Assembly (NCBI GenBank): GCA_026399435.1
Contig: JAPLQX010000026.1
Coordinates: 1-35,967, forward strand
Direction: 5' to 3'
Length of the DNA: 35,967 bases
From: Rhodocyclales bacterium
Lineage (GTDB): Bacteria > Pseudomonadota > Gammaproteobacteria > Burkholderiales > Rhodocyclaceae
The notes under the pieces are model-generated. The model worked only from the letters and a program-made list of their open reading frames with translations. It was not told the DNA's origin and searched no databases. The position numbers and the translations under genes are program-made. Below are positions 7,927 through 17,793 of the stretch, piece after piece; within the stretch, counting starts at the first letter, position 1; each line of letters starts with the position of its first letter.

Positions 7927-9297
7927 TCAGGCCCTGCGCCAGGTCGTTCCCTGCGGCCCGTCTTCCAGCACGATACCGGCGGCTTTCAGTTCATCGCGAA
8001 TGCGGTCGGACTCGGCAAAATTCCTGGCTTTCTTCGCCGTGCTGCGGGCGTCGACTTTCGCCGCAATCTCTTCATTGCTGAGTCCGCCTGCAGGCGCGGC
8101 CTGCAGGAATCTTTGCGGGTCGCGCTGGAGCAGGCCGAGCACGTTGCCCAGCGCCTTGAGTTGCCCGGCCAGCACCGCTTCGCCGCGATTCACCAGAGTC
8201 GCCAGGTCGAACAGCACCGCCATCGCTTCCGGCGTGCCGAAATCGTCATCCAGCGCGGCCTTGAAACGCACGGCGTGCGGCTCGCTCCAATCCACTTCCG
8301 CTTCGCCGCTGACGCCCTTGAGTGCCGTGTAAAGCCGCGTCAGAGCTTGCCGTGCATCGTCGAGATGGACGTCGGAATAGTTGAGCGGGCTGCGGTAGTG
8401 GGCACGCAGGATGAAGAAGCGCACCACTTCGGCGTCGTACTTCTTCAGCACTTCACGGATGGTGAAGAAGTTGCCCAGCGACTTCGACATCTTCTCGTCA
8501 TCGACGCGGACGAAGCCGTTGTGCATCCAGTAATTGACGAACTGGCACTGATGCGCGCCTTCCGATTGCGCGATCTCGTTTTCGTGGTGGGGAAACTGCA
8601 GGTCCTGGCCGCCACCGTGAATGTCGAAATGCTTGCCCAGCAGGTCCGCTCCCATGGCCGAGCATTCGATATGCCAGCCCGGACGCCCCGGCCCCCAGGG
8701 TGACTCCCACTTCACTTCGGCAGGCTCGTCGTCCCGGGCATGCTTCCATAGTACGAAGTCGAGCGGATCCTGCTTGCCGGCCATGACATCGACCCGTTCG
8801 CCGGCGCGCAGATCTTCCAGCGACTTGCCGGAGAGCTTGCCGTAGCCTTCGAACTTGCGCACCGAGTAGCAGACATCGTCACTCCCCGCGACATAGGCGT
8901 AGCCGTTCTTTTCGAGCGTGCCGATCATGTCCAGCATCTGCGGCACATGGTCGGTGGCGCGCGGCTCCGCGTCGGGGCGCAGCACGCCCAGCGCCGCCGC
9001 GTCTTCGTTCATCGCAGCAATGAAGCGATCGGTCAACTGCCGGATCGTTTCGCCATTCTCCTGCGCGCGGCGGATGATCTTGTCGTCGATATCGGTGATG
9101 TTGCGCACATAGGTCAAGACGTAACCGCTGGCCCTGAGCCAGCGCGCCACCAGGTCGAACACCACCATGACGCGAGCGTGCCCGAGATGGCAAAAGTCAT
9201 AAACGGTCATGCCGCAGACGTACATGCTGACACGCCCGGGCTCGATAGGAACGAAGGCCTGCTTCTCGCGGGCCAGGGTGTTGTAGAGCTTCAACAT
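7927..9297 (-). CDS. cysS: Cysteinyl-tRNA synthetase
   Basis: Class I aminoacyl-tRNA synthetase that charges tRNA-Cys in the cytoplasm. The 456-aa protein starts at [15 protein letters not shown] (9297), the family's usual N-terminus; an upstream in-frame extension has no support. The HIGH motif is HLGH (residues 37-40) next to the zinc ligand Cys28 ([14 protein letters not shown]). WHIECSAM and [17 protein letters not shown] carry the other zinc and substrate-binding residues, and KMSKSLGN is the KMSKS loop. Length is standard. It ends 50 nt from the hairpin next to the CRISPR array and converges with the cas operon. It is divergent from the TPR gene across 252 nt. Confidence 0.98.
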   Translation of the reverse strand: MLKLYNTLAREKQAFVPIEPGRVSMYVCGMTVYDFCHLGHARVMVVFDLVARWLRASGYVLTYVRNITDIDDKIIRRAQENGETIRQLTDRFIAAMNEDAAALGVLRPDAEPRATDHVPQMLDMIGTLEKNGYAYVAGSDDVCYSVRKFEGYGKLSGKSLEDLRAGERVDVMAGKQDPLDFVLWKHARDDEPAEVKWESPWGPGRPGWHIECSAMGADLLGKHFDIHGGGQDLQFPHHENEIAQSEGAHQCQFVNYWMHNGFVRVDDEKMSKSLGNFFTIREVLKKYDAEVVRFFILRAHYRSPLNYSDVHLDDARQALTRLYTALKGVSGEAEVDWSEPHAVRFKAALDDDFGTPEAMAVLFDLATLVNRGEAVLAGQLKALGNVLGLLQRDPQRFLQAAPAGGLSNEEIAAKVDARSTAKKARNFAESDRIRDELKAAGIVLEDGPQGTTWRRA

Positions 9298-9383
9298 GGG
9301 GGGAATCGTCCAGACGCCGGGGTAAGCAGGAAAATGGGCACGAAAGGCCGACATTATCGGACCATCGATCAAACACGGTCAGG

Positions 9384-9413
9384 TTGTAGGGAGTGCGGGC
9401 TTCTTGGTAGAAT
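9384..9413 (+). promoter_or_regulatory. Candidate promoter for the TPR to lpxH run
   Basis: TTGTAG (9384-9389) and TAGAAT (9408-9413) are separated by 18 nt in the cysS/TPR intergenic gap, pointing toward the TPR gene at 9550. The repeat element at 9454-9512 would be in the leader of this transcript. Confidence 0.4.
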
Positions 9414-9453
9414 CCACCGTTGAATCCCGCATGGTTTGTCCCCGCAAAGACGC

Positions 9454-9512
9454 AGTTTCAGAGCAGGCTAACGCCAGCTTCATCGGCGTTAAGCGCAGCG
9501 GCCGTAACTAAA
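9454..9512 (+). repeat. Dispersed palindromic element, copy A (59 bp)
   Basis: Left block AGTTTCAG, four bases, then GGCTAACGCC; right block of 29 bp beginning CGGCGTTAAGCGCAGCGG and ending CCGTAACTAAA. TAACGCC and GGCGTTA can pair as a 7-bp stem. The right 29 bp are identical to copy B at 26815-26843, 17 kb away, while the loop differs (short here, long in B). It lies 37 nt before the TPR gene start. Confidence 0.85.
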
Positions 9513-9549
9513 TTCATTTTCGGGCAACCGTCAACGAGAAGTATATACC

Positions 9550-10620
9550 ATGACCCAAATCCGCCTCACCGCCGCACGCCTACTGGCATCAGCCCTTTCC
9601 GTCACGCTCCTGGCACTGGCGCCGGCCGCCCATGCCGACGCCTTGCAGGACATCAGCAAGCAGATCAAGCAGGGGCAATACCCTCAGGCGCTGGAACAGG
9701 TCGACAAGTATCTTGCTGCCAAGCCCAAGGATGCTCAGGGGCGCTTTCTCAAGGGCATTGTGCTGACCGAGATGAACAAGCCCAACGAGGCTATCGTGGT
9801 GTTCACCAAGCTGACCGAGGATTATCCGGAACTGCCCGAACCCTACAATAATCTTGCCGTCATCTACGCCCAGCAGAAACAGTATGACAAGGCCAAGCAG
9901 GCACTGGAAATGGCCATTCGCACCCATCCGTCCTACGCAACGGCCCACGAGAACCTTGGCGATATTTACGCGCGACTCGCCAGTCAGGCTTACGACAAGG
10001 CTTTGCAGATTGATTCATCGAATTCCAGCGCGCAGAACAAGCTGGCCTTGATCCGCGATCTGATGGGCACCGCCAGCCGTCCGGGCAAGACCACCAAACC
10101 GATCGGCGATGCGCGCCCGACCGAACCCGTCAAGCTTGCCGAAGCACCCAAAACCGTACCCGCCCCTGTGGCTGCTGCCCCGGTAACTGCCGCCCCGGCA
10201 GCCGCGGCGCCTGCGCCCGCGGCCGTGCCGGCCAAACCGGTCGAAGCGTCCAAGCCAGCCGCGACGAAAGCCGCCGGCGATGCCAATGCCGAGATCACCA
10301 ATGCCATCGACTTGTGGGCCGCCGCCTGGTCGCGCAAAGACGTGAAGGCCTACCTCGCGGCCTATGCCCGCGACTTCAAGACCCCGGCCGGCGAATCGCG
10401 TTCGGCGTGGGACGCCGAACGCCAGAAACGCATCGCCAAGCCGGGGGCAATTCAGGTCAGCTACGAGAACCTGCGCATAAGCGTCGATGGCGACAGCGCG
10501 ACGGTGAAGTTCCGTCAGCATTACAAGTCGGCTTCGCTGAAGACATCCAGCAACAAGATGCTGCTGATGGGCAAGCGCGATGGCAAGTGGCAGATCCTGC
10601 AGGAGCGGGTCGGTAGCTGA
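9550..10620 (+). CDS. Exported TPR protein with a C-terminal NTF2-like domain
   Basis: A 356-aa protein of no assigned reaction, probably periplasmic. Residues 1-29 form a signal peptide (LLASALSVTLLALAPAAHA, cleavage near A-D). Residues 30-165 are tetratricopeptide repeats (EPYNNLAVIYAQQKQYDKAK and ATAHENLGDIYARLASQAYD). A linker rich in Ala, Pro and Lys (about 175-245) follows. The end (about 250-356) looks NTF2-like: AAAWSRKDVKAYLAAYARDF, then VKFRQHYKS and GKWQILQERVG. The same C-terminal domain ends the next gene, whose ATG overlaps this stop by one base, so the two products probably act together, perhaps on the cell envelope. That role is inferred. Confidence 0.85.
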   Translation: MTQIRLTAARLLASALSVTLLALAPAAHADALQDISKQIKQGQYPQALEQVDKYLAAKPKDAQGRFLKGIVLTEMNKPNEAIVVFTKLTEDYPELPEPYNNLAVIYAQQKQYDKAKQALEMAIRTHPSYATAHENLGDIYARLASQAYDKALQIDSSNSSAQNKLALIRDLMGTASRPGKTTKPIGDARPTEPVKLAEAPKTVPAPVAAAPVTAAPAAAAPAPAAVPAKPVEASKPAATKAAGDANAEITNAIDLWAAAWSRKDVKAYLAAYARDFKTPAGESRSAWDAERQKRIAKPGAIQVSYENLRISVDGDSATVKFRQHYKSASLKTSSNKMLLMGKRDGKWQILQERVGS

Positions 10621-11864
10621 TGCGCCGCCCGTTGCGCATCCTGACAGTCTTTGCGGCCTGCAGCCTGCTGCTTGCGGCAGGTGCGGCCGATGCTGCGGGC
10701 AAGGCGCCCAAGCATCTCAAGAAGACTGCCGGTACGGGAGCCGTCACTGCGAGCTATACGGATTCGGGACCGGAGCCGTTGCTGGCCAAAGTATTCGACG
10801 CCATCGAAGCCAACCAGCTTGAACTCGCCATGCAGCAGACGGACATGCTGATCAAGGCCTATCCCAACTTCCGCCTGGCACATCTGGTCCAGGGCGACCT
10901 GCTGCTGGCGCGCTCGCGCCCCCTGATGGCCTTTGGCGAGGGCGGCGGAGCCGGGTCGGGGGAGAAGATCGCCGATCTGCGCGACGAAGCCATCGTCCGC
11001 CTCAAGGGCTACCGCACCAAGCCGCCGGCCGACTATGTGCCGCGCTATCTGCTGCAGATGCAGCCGGAACAGAAGTACGCGGTGGTGGTGGATACGCAGA
11101 AGTCCCGCCTCTATCTTTACCAGAATGACAACGGCACGCCGCGCTTCATCGCCGACTACTACATCACGCAGGGCAAGCTCGGTGCCGACAAGACCCGCGA
11201 GGGCGACAGGAGGACGCCGATTGGCGTCTATCACGTCACCTCCAGCCTGCCGCGGCAGAAGCTGACCGACTTTTACGGCAGCGGCGCCTTCCCCATCAAC
11301 TACCCCAACGACTGGGACAAGCGCCAGGGCCGCAACGGCCACGGCATCTGGCTGCACGGCACGCCATCCGACACCTTCTCGCGCCCGCCCAAGGCCTCCG
11401 ATGGCTGCGTGGTGCTGGCCAACCAGGATCTCGACACGCTGTCGAAAAGCCTGCAAATCGGCCTGACCCCGGTGATCATCAGCAACAGCATCGAATGGCT
11501 GTCGCTCGACGATTGGCAGAGCGAACGCACCTCGCTGCTGAAGATGATCGAGGAATGGCGACAGGACTGGGAAGGCCGCAACATCGATCAGTACGCGCGG
11601 CACTACTCGCACAAGTTCCATTCCGACGGCCAGAGCTATCAGGGCTGGATCGAACAGAAGCGCAAGGTCAATGCGGCCAAGAGCTGGATCAAGGTCGATA
11701 CCGGCAACATCAGCATGTTCCGCAATCCCGGCAAGGAAGAATACGTCGTCGTGACCTTCGAGCAGGATTACCGCTCCAGCAACCTTTCCAGCCAGATGAA
11801 GAAGCGTCAGTACTGGATCAAGGAAGGCGGCCGCTGGAAGATCGTCTTCGAAGGTGCCGCCTGA
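10620..11864 (+). CDS. L,D-transpeptidase (YkuD domain) with a C-terminal NTF2-like domain
   Basis: Periplasmic cysteine transpeptidase of the YkuD family. Such enzymes make 3-3 peptidoglycan crosslinks, attach lipoproteins to the wall, or act as related amidases. The 414-aa protein has a signal peptide (residues 1-26, ILTVFAACSLLLAAGAADA). A helical region of about 50-140 follows, then the catalytic domain of about 150-285 beginning KYAVVVDTQKSRLYLYQ. The active site is visible as His246 (GIWLHGTP) and Cys263 (KASDGCVVL). Residues 310-414 form an NTF2-like domain (WEGRNIDQYARHYSHKF ... QYWIKEGGRWKIVFE) like that of the preceding TPR protein. The stop-start overlap TGATG suggests coupled translation. 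The precise substrate is not readable. Confidence 0.93.
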   Translation: MRRPLRILTVFAACSLLLAAGAADAAGKAPKHLKKTAGTGAVTASYTDSGPEPLLAKVFDAIEANQLELAMQQTDMLIKAYPNFRLAHLVQGDLLLARSRPLMAFGEGGGAGSGEKIADLRDEAIVRLKGYRTKPPADYVPRYLLQMQPEQKYAVVVDTQKSRLYLYQNDNGTPRFIADYYITQGKLGADKTREGDRRTPIGVYHVTSSLPRQKLTDFYGSGAFPINYPNDWDKRQGRNGHGIWLHGTPSDTFSRPPKASDGCVVLANQDLDTLSKSLQIGLTPVIISNSIEWLSLDDWQSERTSLLKMIEEWRQDWEGRNIDQYARHYSHKFHSDGQSYQGWIEQKRKVNAAKSWIKVDTGNISMFRNPGKEEYVVVTFEQDYRSSNLSSQMKKRQYWIKEGGRWKIVFEGAA

Positions 11865-11921
11865 CGCGGTCTCCCTGGCTGCCTGCATCACCATTTCCCC
11901 TACCGTTTCCCTGGAGGTTCC

Positions 11922-12491
11922 ATGCATCGCCTGTTTCTGTTCGCTTTCGCGCTGCTGTTCAGCATCGCCGCCCATGCCGCCAACCCGCAGCTTGAGGTGA
12001 AGACCTCGCAGGGCACTTTGATCATCGAGTTGTACCAGGACAAGGCGCCGAAGACGGTGGAGAACTTTCTGCAGTACGCCAAGGATGGTTTCTTCAACGG
12101 CACCGTGTTCCACCGTGTAATCCCGGGTTTCATGATCCAGGGCGGCGGCTTCACGCCGGACATGAAGCAGAAGGAGACGCGCGCACAGATCCAGAATGAA
12201 GCCAAGAACGGCTTGAAGAACGAAACGGGCACACTGGCCATGGCGCGCACGGGCGATCCGCATTCCGCCAGCGCGCAGTTCTTCATCAACCTCAAGGACA
12301 ACAGTTTTCTCGATTATCCGGGCCGCGACGGCTGGGGCTACGCCGTATTCGGCAAGGTCGTGCAAGGCCTTGACGTAGTGCAGAAGATCGCCACGGTGCC
12401 GACCGCAAATGCCGGCCCGCACCAGAACGTACCGACCACGCCGGTCCTCATCGAATCCGTCAAGCTGCTGCCGGCACCCGCAAAGAAATAA
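11922..12491 (+). CDS. ppiA: Periplasmic peptidyl-prolyl cis-trans isomerase (cyclophilin)
   Basis: Cyclophilin that speeds cis-trans isomerisation of X-Pro bonds during folding of exported proteins. The 189-aa product begins with a signal peptide ([19 protein letters not shown], cleavage about residue 19-20), which separates it from its cytoplasmic paralogue next door. The core motifs are [36 protein letters not shown] and [16 protein letters not shown]; the active-site Arg lies in [13 protein letters not shown] precedes the start at 11922. It is the third gene of the plus-strand run. Confidence 0.95.
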   Translation: MHRLFLFAFALLFSIAAHAANPQLEVKTSQGTLIIELYQDKAPKTVENFLQYAKDGFFNGTVFHRVIPGFMIQGGGFTPDMKQKETRAQIQNEAKNGLKNETGTLAMARTGDPHSASAQFFINLKDNSFLDYPGRDGWGYAVFGKVVQGLDVVQKIATVPTANAGPHQNVPTTPVLIESVKLLPAPAKK

Positions 12492-12510
12492 TTCACACAG
12501 GACAAACCCC

Positions 12511-12999
12511 ATGATCAAGCTCATCACCAACCTCGGCGTCGTTACGCTCGAACTCGATGCCGAGAAGGCGCCCAAGAGCGCCGCGAACTTCATCGCCTAT
12601 GTCGAGGCCGGGCACTACGACAACACGATCTTCCATCGCGTGATCGACGGCTTCATGGTCCAGGGCGGCGGCTTCGAGCCGGGTATGGATCAGAAGCCGG
12701 TCAAGGCACCGATCGAGAACGAAGCCAAGAACGGCCTCAAGAACAAGCGCTACACCGTCGCCATGGCGCGCACCTCGGATCCGCACTCGGCCACCGCGCA
12801 GTTCTTCATCAATGTCGGCGACAACGACTTTCTCGACAACGACAAATGCCAGGACGGCTGGGGCTATTGTGTCTTCGGCCGTGTCGTCGAGGGCCAGGAC
12901 GTCGTCGACAAGATCAGGGCAGTGAAGACGGCCAACAAGGGCTTCCACCAGAACGTGCCTGCGACCGACGTCATCATCGAGCGCGCGGAAGTCATCTGA
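12511..12999 (+). CDS. ppiB: Cytoplasmic peptidyl-prolyl cis-trans isomerase (cyclophilin)
   Basis: Cyclophilin without a signal peptide, so it should act in the cytoplasm. The 162-aa protein starts [16 protein letters not shown], the usual start of this family. It contains [37 protein letters not shown] and [18 protein letters not shown]. It is a close paralogue of the preceding gene, 19 nt upstream, and the pair most likely arose by tandem duplication followed by gain or loss of the signal peptide. Length is typical. Confidence 0.95.
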   Translation: MIKLITNLGVVTLELDAEKAPKSAANFIAYVEAGHYDNTIFHRVIDGFMVQGGGFEPGMDQKPVKAPIENEAKNGLKNKRYTVAMARTSDPHSATAQFFINVGDNDFLDNDKCQDGWGYCVFGRVVEGQDVVDKIRAVKTANKGFHQNVPATDVIIERAEVI

Positions 13000-13015
13000 C
13001 GCATCGGGCGGTTCC

Positions 13016-13762
13016 ATGCTGGCCATCGCCGGAACTGCCCGCTTCGTTTCCGATCTGCACCTGCGGGCCGAACGGCCCGATCTGACCCGGCGCTTCGCCG
13101 ATTTTCTCGCCGCGACGGCGGCCGCCAGGGTCGGTACGCTTTTCATCCTTGGCGACCTGTTCGAGTACTGGATCGGCGACGATGATCTCGGCGATCCTTT
13201 CAATGCGCAGGTGTGCAAACTGCTGCGCGACCTGGCCAATCAGGGCACGCGCATTTTCTTCATCGCCGGCAACCGCGATTTCCTGATCGGCGAGACCTTT
13301 GCCGCCGCGGCCGGCATGCGCCTGCTCAGCGACGTTGAGACAGTCGGCGCTGGTGATACGGCGACCTTGCTGATGCACGGCGATACCGTCTGCATCGACG
13401 ACCTTCCCTACCAGGAGTTCCGGCGCATGGTTCGCTCGAAGCAATGGCAGGCGGATTTCCTTGCCCGCCCCCTGCCCGAGCGCCGTGCCGAGGTGGCAGA
13501 CCTGCGTCGCCGCAGCGCCGAGGCAATGCAGGGCAAGACGGCCGCGATCATGGATGCCAATGGCGCTGCAATCCGCGAGGCGCTGACGGCTCACGGCTGC
13601 ACCCGCTTGATCCACGGCCACACGCACCGGCCCGGACGCGAGGTAATTCAGCTGGCGTCCGGCAGTGCCGAACGCTGGGTACTTTCCGATTGGGATACCG
13701 GGCGCGGCGATGCGCTGGAAATCGACGCAGCAGGGATCCACCGCATCGACTGCTCGAACTAG
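13016..13762 (+). CDS. lpxH: UDP-2,3-diacylglucosamine diphosphatase LpxH
   Basis: Hydrolyses UDP-2,3-diacylglucosamine to lipid X and UMP, the fourth step of lipid A synthesis, at the inner face of the cytoplasmic membrane. The 248-aa protein shows every metallophosphoesterase motif in order: SDLHL (Asp13, His15), ILGDLFEYWIGDDD (Asp47), FIAGNRDF, LMHGDTVC and IHGHTHRPG, the dinuclear metal ligands. Length matches. The stop TAG overlaps the stop of the convergent metZ gene in the shared palindrome CTAG. Confidence 0.96.
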   Translation: MLAIAGTARFVSDLHLRAERPDLTRRFADFLAATAAARVGTLFILGDLFEYWIGDDDLGDPFNAQVCKLLRDLANQGTRIFFIAGNRDFLIGETFAAAAGMRLLSDVETVGAGDTATLLMHGDTVCIDDLPYQEFRRMVRSKQWQADFLARPLPERRAEVADLRRRSAEAMQGKTAAIMDANGAAIREALTAHGCTRLIHGHTHRPGREVIQLASGSAERWVLSDWDTGRGDALEIDAAGIHRIDCSN

Positions 13763-14952
13763 CGCAGTCCGCGCGCCAGATCGGCCTTCAGATCTGCCGG
13801 ACTTTCCAGTCCGACGGCAATCCGCAACAGGCCTTCGCCTATGCCCGAGGCTGCGCGGGCTTCGGCCGTAATCCGACCGTGGGTGGTCGAGGCCGGATGC
13901 GTTATCGTCGTCTTGGTGTCGCCCAAGTTCGCCGTAATCGACAGCAGCCGGCAGTTGTCTACCACCCGCCACGCCGCGGCGCGCTCGCCCTTGACCTCGA
14001 ACGACACGATGGCACCGCCGCTTGTTTGCTGTTTCATCGCCAGCGAGTGTTGCGGATGCGAGGCGAGGCCGGGATAGAACACCCTCGCCACCTGCGGCTG
14101 CGCTTCCAGCCATTGCGCGAGTTCGAGCGCGTTGGCCGACTGCGCCTTCATGCGCACCGACAGGGTTTCCAGCCCCTTGAGTATTACCCATGCATTGAAC
14201 GGCGAGAGCGTCGGCCCGGCCGTACGCAGGAACTTGAAGACTTCCTCGGTCAGCGCGCTGGCGCCGCAAACAGCGCCGCCCAGCACACGGCCCTGCCCGT
14301 CGAGATACTTGGTCGCGGAATGAATCACCAGGTCGGCGCCGAGTTCAAGCGGACGTTGCAGCGCCGGCGTGCAGAAGCAGTTATCGACCACCAGCAGCGC
14401 GCCCGCTGCATGGGCGACGTCGGCCAGCGCGGCAATGTCGAACACTTCGGTCAGGGGATTCGACGGCGTCTCGATGAAGACCAGCCGGGTCGTCGGGCGC
14501 AGCGCGACACGAAAGGCCTCGACTGTTCCCTTGTCGACGAAACTGGTCTCCACGCCGAAGCGCGGCAATATGTTGCCGAAAAGTTGCTGCGTGGCGCCGA
14601 AGATGCTGCGCGAGGCGACGATGTGCTCGCCCGCCTTCATCAGCGCCATCACGGTGGACAGGATCGCGGCCATGCCGGTGGCGGTGGCGACGCAGGCCTC
14701 GGCGCCCTCGAGGGCCGCCAGCCGTTCCTGCATGTTGGTGACGGTCGGGTTGGTGAAACGCGCGTAAACGTTGCCCGGCTCCTCGCCGGAAAAACGCGCC
14801 GCCGCCTGTGCCGCGTTCTCGAAGACGAAGCTCGAGGTGAGGTAGAGCGCCTCCGAATGTTCGCCGAACTGGCTGCGTTCCTGACCGGCACGGACCGCCA
14901 GAGTGTCGAACGACCAGCCCGATTTGTCAGGATCGGTATCCAGAACGCTCAT
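13759..14952 (-). CDS. metZ: O-succinylhomoserine sulfhydrylase
   Basis: PLP enzyme of the Cys/Met metabolism family that makes homocysteine from O-succinylhomoserine and sulfide in methionine synthesis. The start at 14952 ([19 protein letters not shown]) gives 397 aa and an ATGA overlap with the end of purF. The Schiff-base lysine is Lys215 ([12 protein letters not shown]), Asp190 (VVDN) binds the pyridine nitrogen, and YARFTNPT and ATGMAAI are family motifs. The gene order purF-metZ is common in beta- and gammaproteobacteria. A cystathionine gamma-synthase role is less likely given this neighbourhood and the sequence style of MetZ. Confidence 0.93.
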   Translation of the reverse strand: MSVLDTDPDKSGWSFDTLAVRAGQERSQFGEHSEALYLTSSFVFENAAQAAARFSGEEPGNVYARFTNPTVTNMQERLAALEGAEACVATATGMAAILSTVMALMKAGEHIVASRSIFGATQQLFGNILPRFGVETSFVDKGTVEAFRVALRPTTRLVFIETPSNPLTEVFDIAALADVAHAAGALLVVDNCFCTPALQRPLELGADLVIHSATKYLDGQGRVLGGAVCGASALTEEVFKFLRTAGPTLSPFNAWVILKGLETLSVRMKAQSANALELAQWLEAQPQVARVFYPGLASHPQHSLAMKQQTSGGAIVSFEVKGERAAAWRVVDNCRLLSITANLGDTKTTITHPASTTHGRITAEARAASGIGEGLLRIAVGLESPADLKADLARGLR

Positions 14953-16484
14953 CCCGCCTGCACCAGGTTCAGATCGAGTTGCTCGCCGTCCTCGAAGCCG
15001 TCCTGGTCGTCCGGCAGTTGCAGCGAGGGCCGCGAACGCTTGTCCTCCATGCTCTGCAGGTAGGCGGCGCTGACGTCGCCGGTGATGTACTGGCCGTCGA
15101 AACACGACGTCTCGAACTGGGTCACCGTCGGATTGACGGAGCGCACCGCTGCCTTGAGGGCGTCGAGATCCTGATAGATCAGCGCATCGGCGCCGATCTC
15201 GCGACAGATTTCATCGTCACTGCGAAAGGCGGCGATCAGTTCACTGCGCGTCGGCATGTCGATGCCATAAACATTGGCAAAGCGCACCGGCGGCGAGGCG
15301 GAGGCGAAATAGACTTTCTTCGCGCCGGCTTCGCGCGCCATCATGATGATCTCGCGACTGGTGGTGCCGCGCACGATGGAGTCATCGACCAGCAGCACGT
15401 TGCGCCCCCTGAATTCCTGGCTGATGGCGTTGAGCTTCTGCCGCACTGATTTCCGTCGCGTCGCCTGGCCGGGCATGATGAAGGTGCGCCCGATGTAGCG
15501 ATTCTTGACGAAGCCCTCGCGATAGGGAAGGTTCAGGCGCGCCGCCAGTTCCATTGCCGAATGGCGACTCGAATCGGGAATCGGGATCACCGCATCGATT
15601 GCCAGGTGCGGCATGGTGAGACGGATCTTGTCGGCCAGGTAGTCGCCCATCTTGGCCCGCGTTTCGTACACCGAGATGCCGTCCATCACGGAATCAGGAC
15701 GCGCCAGATAGACGAACTCGAACATGCAGGGTGCATGGAGCGTGCGCTCGGCGCACTGCCGGCTGACGAAATTGCCGCGCATGTCGATCAGCACCGCCTC
15801 GCCCGGTTCGACATCGCGCAGCATCTTGAAACCCAGGGTATCGATGGCCACGCTCTCCGAGGCGACCATGTATTCGGTGCCTTGCGGCGTCTCGTTCTTG
15901 CCCATCACCAGCGGACGAATGCCGTAGGGATCGCGGAAGGCCAGCAGGCCGTAGCCGGCGATCATCGCCACCACGGCATAGGCGCCCTTGACGCGACGAT
16001 GCACGCCGGCCACCGCCTTGAAGATGGTCTCGGCATCGACCTGGTACTTGGTCGACGCGGCCTGCAATTCATGCGCCAGCACATTGAGCAGCACCTCCGA
16101 ATCGGAGTTGGTGTTCATGTGACGCAAGTCCTGCAGGAACATGTCCTGCTTCAGCTGGTCGGCGTTGGTCAGGTTGCCGTTGTGCGCCAGCATCAGGCCG
16201 AAAGGCGAATTGACGTAGAACGGCTGCGCTTCGGCGGCGTTGTCGGCCGAGCCGGCGGTCGGGTAACGACAGTGCCCGATGCCCCAGTTGCCCTGCAGGC
16301 TGCGCATGTTGCGGGTGCGGAAGACATCGCGCACCAGACCGGAGCCCTTGTGCATGTGGAAGCGCCCGCCCTCCGCCGTGGCGATGCCCGCAGCATCCTG
16401 GCCGCGGTGCTGGAGCACCTGCAAGCCGTCGTAGAGCAACTGGTTCACCGGCGTGGTGGCCACCACACCCAGAATTCCGCACAT
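14949..16484 (-). CDS. purF: Amidophosphoribosyltransferase
   Basis: Catalyses the first committed step of purine synthesis, glutamine plus PRPP to 5-phosphoribosylamine. The start at 16484 ([15 protein letters not shown]) is required because Cys2 becomes the N-terminal nucleophile after Met removal; GGAGAAGGA precedes it. The 511-aa protein has an Ntn glutaminase domain (1-240, [30 protein letters not shown]). Its phosphoribosyltransferase domain carries the PRPP loop [14 protein letters not shown]. Length is normal. It lies 118 nt downstream of cvpA, the usual cvpA-purF order. Confidence 0.98.
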   Translation of the reverse strand: MCGILGVVATTPVNQLLYDGLQVLQHRGQDAAGIATAEGGRFHMHKGSGLVRDVFRTRNMRSLQGNWGIGHCRYPTAGSADNAAEAQPFYVNSPFGLMLAHNGNLTNADQLKQDMFLQDLRHMNTNSDSEVLLNVLAHELQAASTKYQVDAETIFKAVAGVHRRVKGAYAVVAMIAGYGLLAFRDPYGIRPLVMGKNETPQGTEYMVASESVAIDTLGFKMLRDVEPGEAVLIDMRGNFVSRQCAERTLHAPCMFEFVYLARPDSVMDGISVYETRAKMGDYLADKIRLTMPHLAIDAVIPIPDSSRHSAMELAARLNLPYREGFVKNRYIGRTFIMPGQATRRKSVRQKLNAISQEFRGRNVLLVDDSIVRGTTSREIIMMAREAGAKKVYFASASPPVRFANVYGIDMPTRSELIAAFRSDDEICREIGADALIYQDLDALKAAVRSVNPTVTQFETSCFDGQYITGDVSAAYLQSMEDKRSRPSLQLPDDQDGFEDGEQLDLNLVQAG

Positions 16485-16559
16485 GGTCCTTCTCCGCAGG
16501 GCCGCCCCAAGGAGAAGCAGCCAAAACATGGAGCGGGCAGCGCCCGCGAACAATTATCA

Positions 16560-16580
16560 CCCCCTTCCCCGGGAAGGGGG
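16560..16580 (-). other. GC-rich palindrome between cvpA and purF
   Basis: Ten-base arms CCCCCTTCCC (16560-16569) and GGGAAGGGGG (16571-16580) form a near-perfect palindrome in the 118-nt gap downstream of cvpA. Only TGATAATTGTT follows on the minus strand, so it is a weak terminator at best. It could attenuate transcription into purF or stabilise the upstream mRNA. Confidence 0.5.
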
Positions 16581-16602
16581 AAGGGGGGATGGTCATCTTC
16601 CT

Positions 16603-17094
16603 CTATCGAAACCGAATCCGTTTTGCCGCTTCCGCCGGCAACCAGGGCTTTGCTGCAATCACCGCGGTTTCCAGCGGCGGCGCCAACGTCGCTTCACGCC
16701 ACCAGTCAGCCTTCGGCAGCGGCGTCATGCCCGCCACCAGCACTGCCACCCATACCACCAGAACCCCGCGCAGAACACCAAAACCAGCGCCCAGCAAGCG
16801 GTCCAGCAAACCCAAGCCTACCGCCTTCAGCATCAGCGAAACAAGCATGCGCGCTAACGCGAAAACTAACAATACACCGACAAAAACCAGCACATAAGCC
16901 GCCGCCAGCCGCATGCCCGGTTCGGCGATCTGCCCGCTCAGCCAGTTGGCCACCGCGGACGCCTCGGCACGCGCGACCAGAAACGCCACAATCCAGGCGA
17001 CCAGCGCCAGAATCTCGCTCACCACGCCACGCCACAAGCCCACCAGCACCGACGCCACAATGACCGCCAGCACGGCGTAATCGAACGCGGTCAT
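16603..17094 (-). CDS. cvpA: CvpA family inner-membrane protein
   Basis: Small integral membrane protein, 163 aa, of the family named for colicin V production in Escherichia coli; its biochemical role is not settled. It begins MTAFDYAVLAVIVASVLVGL and has four hydrophobic segments (about 5-22, 25-45, 62-85, 100-125), with the family words GLWRGVVSEILALVAWIVA and GFGVLRGVLVV. Position upstream of purF and downstream of a SPOR-domain gene is the classical dedD-cvpA-purF arrangement. Confidence 0.94.
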   Translation of the reverse strand: MTAFDYAVLAVIVASVLVGLWRGVVSEILALVAWIVAFLVARAEASAVANWLSGQIAEPGMRLAAAYVLVFVGVLLVFALARMLVSLMLKAVGLGLLDRLLGAGFGVLRGVLVVWVAVLVAGMTPLPKADWWREATLAPPLETAVIAAKPWLPAEAAKRIRFR

Positions 17095-17098
17095 CGCC

Positions 17099-17788
17099 CT
17101 ACTTTGGCGCTACCGGGCCGTCTACGCCGATTATCCTGATTCTCGAGCGGGCTTTTTCCGCGGCGTCCTGACTGGCGAAGGGGCCGGCCCGAACGCGGGT
17201 GCGCGGCCCCTGCAGTGTGTCGGACTTTTCTGTATATGCGGGCACGCCGACGCCTTTCAACTTGGACAGCAAGAGCTTGACGTTGCCCGCTTCCTTGTAG
17301 GCACCCAGCTGAACCACCCACTGACCCGAAGCGTCGGCCGCTGGCTTGGCATCCGCCGTCGGTTTCGTCGCCGCCTTTTCGCGGGTCTCCGGTTTCTTTT
17401 CGGGTGTTGCAGGCTTTTCCGCCGGTTTTGCCGCTGGCTTCACGGCCGGTGCCGCAGCCGTCGGAGCGGCCGGTTTCACGACCGCAGGCTCTGCCGCAGC
17501 CCCAGTGGTGGTGGGCTCTGCTTTGCCCTGGACTTCCGGTTTCGGCTCCGGCGCCGGCATGGGAGTCGCAGCGGGTTTGCCCGGCAAAACCTTGGCCACG
17601 AGACCGGTCGAATCCTGGCTGGGAATGCGCACCTGAATGTCCTGGCTCAGGGGGCGCGGCTCGCGATCCATCACCATCGGCAGGACGATGACGGCCAACA
17701 GCGCCAGCGCGGCGGCGCCGACAAGCCGGCGGCGCGCACGCTTCTTCAGCTGCAAATCTGCGTCAGGCGATGTGTCTTGTTCCGCCAT
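17099..17788 (-). CDS. dedD: SPOR-domain membrane protein (DedD-like)
   Basis: Bitopic inner-membrane protein, 229 aa, expected to bind denuded septal peptidoglycan through its SPOR domain and help cell division. A short cytoplasmic tail with the basic run KKRARRRL precedes one membrane segment (about 22-42, VGAAALALLAVIVLPMVM). A long Pro/Ala/Lys linker (about 65-155) follows, then the SPOR domain (about 157-229, WVVQLGAYKEAGNVKLLLSK ... TRVRAGPFASQDAAEKA). It lies 5 nt after folC and 4 nt before cvpA. DedD is named by position and layout; other SPOR proteins share the fold. Confidence 0.87.
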   Translation of the reverse strand: MAEQDTSPDADLQLKKRARRRLVGAAALALLAVIVLPMVMDREPRPLSQDIQVRIPSQDSTGLVAKVLPGKPAATPMPAPEPKPEVQGKAEPTTTGAAAEPAVVKPAAPTAAAPAVKPAAKPAEKPATPEKKPETREKAATKPTADAKPAADASGQWVVQLGAYKEAGNVKLLLSKLKGVGVPAYTEKSDTLQGPRTRVRAGPFASQDAAEKARSRIRIIGVDGPVAPK

Positions 17789-17793
17789 CGTGG

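Noticed and set aside
9454..9512. Integron attC site, because of TAACGCC ... GGCGTTAAGC
   Set aside because: The right end fits GTTRRRY, but the left box GGCTAAC does not fit RYYYAAC. There is no integrase and no cassette gene next to either copy.
10521..12593. Long open frame on the minus strand (690 codons) opposite the TPR, transpeptidase and cyclophilin genes
   Set aside because: It is the shadow of well-supported plus-strand genes in GC-rich DNA and has low-complexity composition with no recognisable domain.
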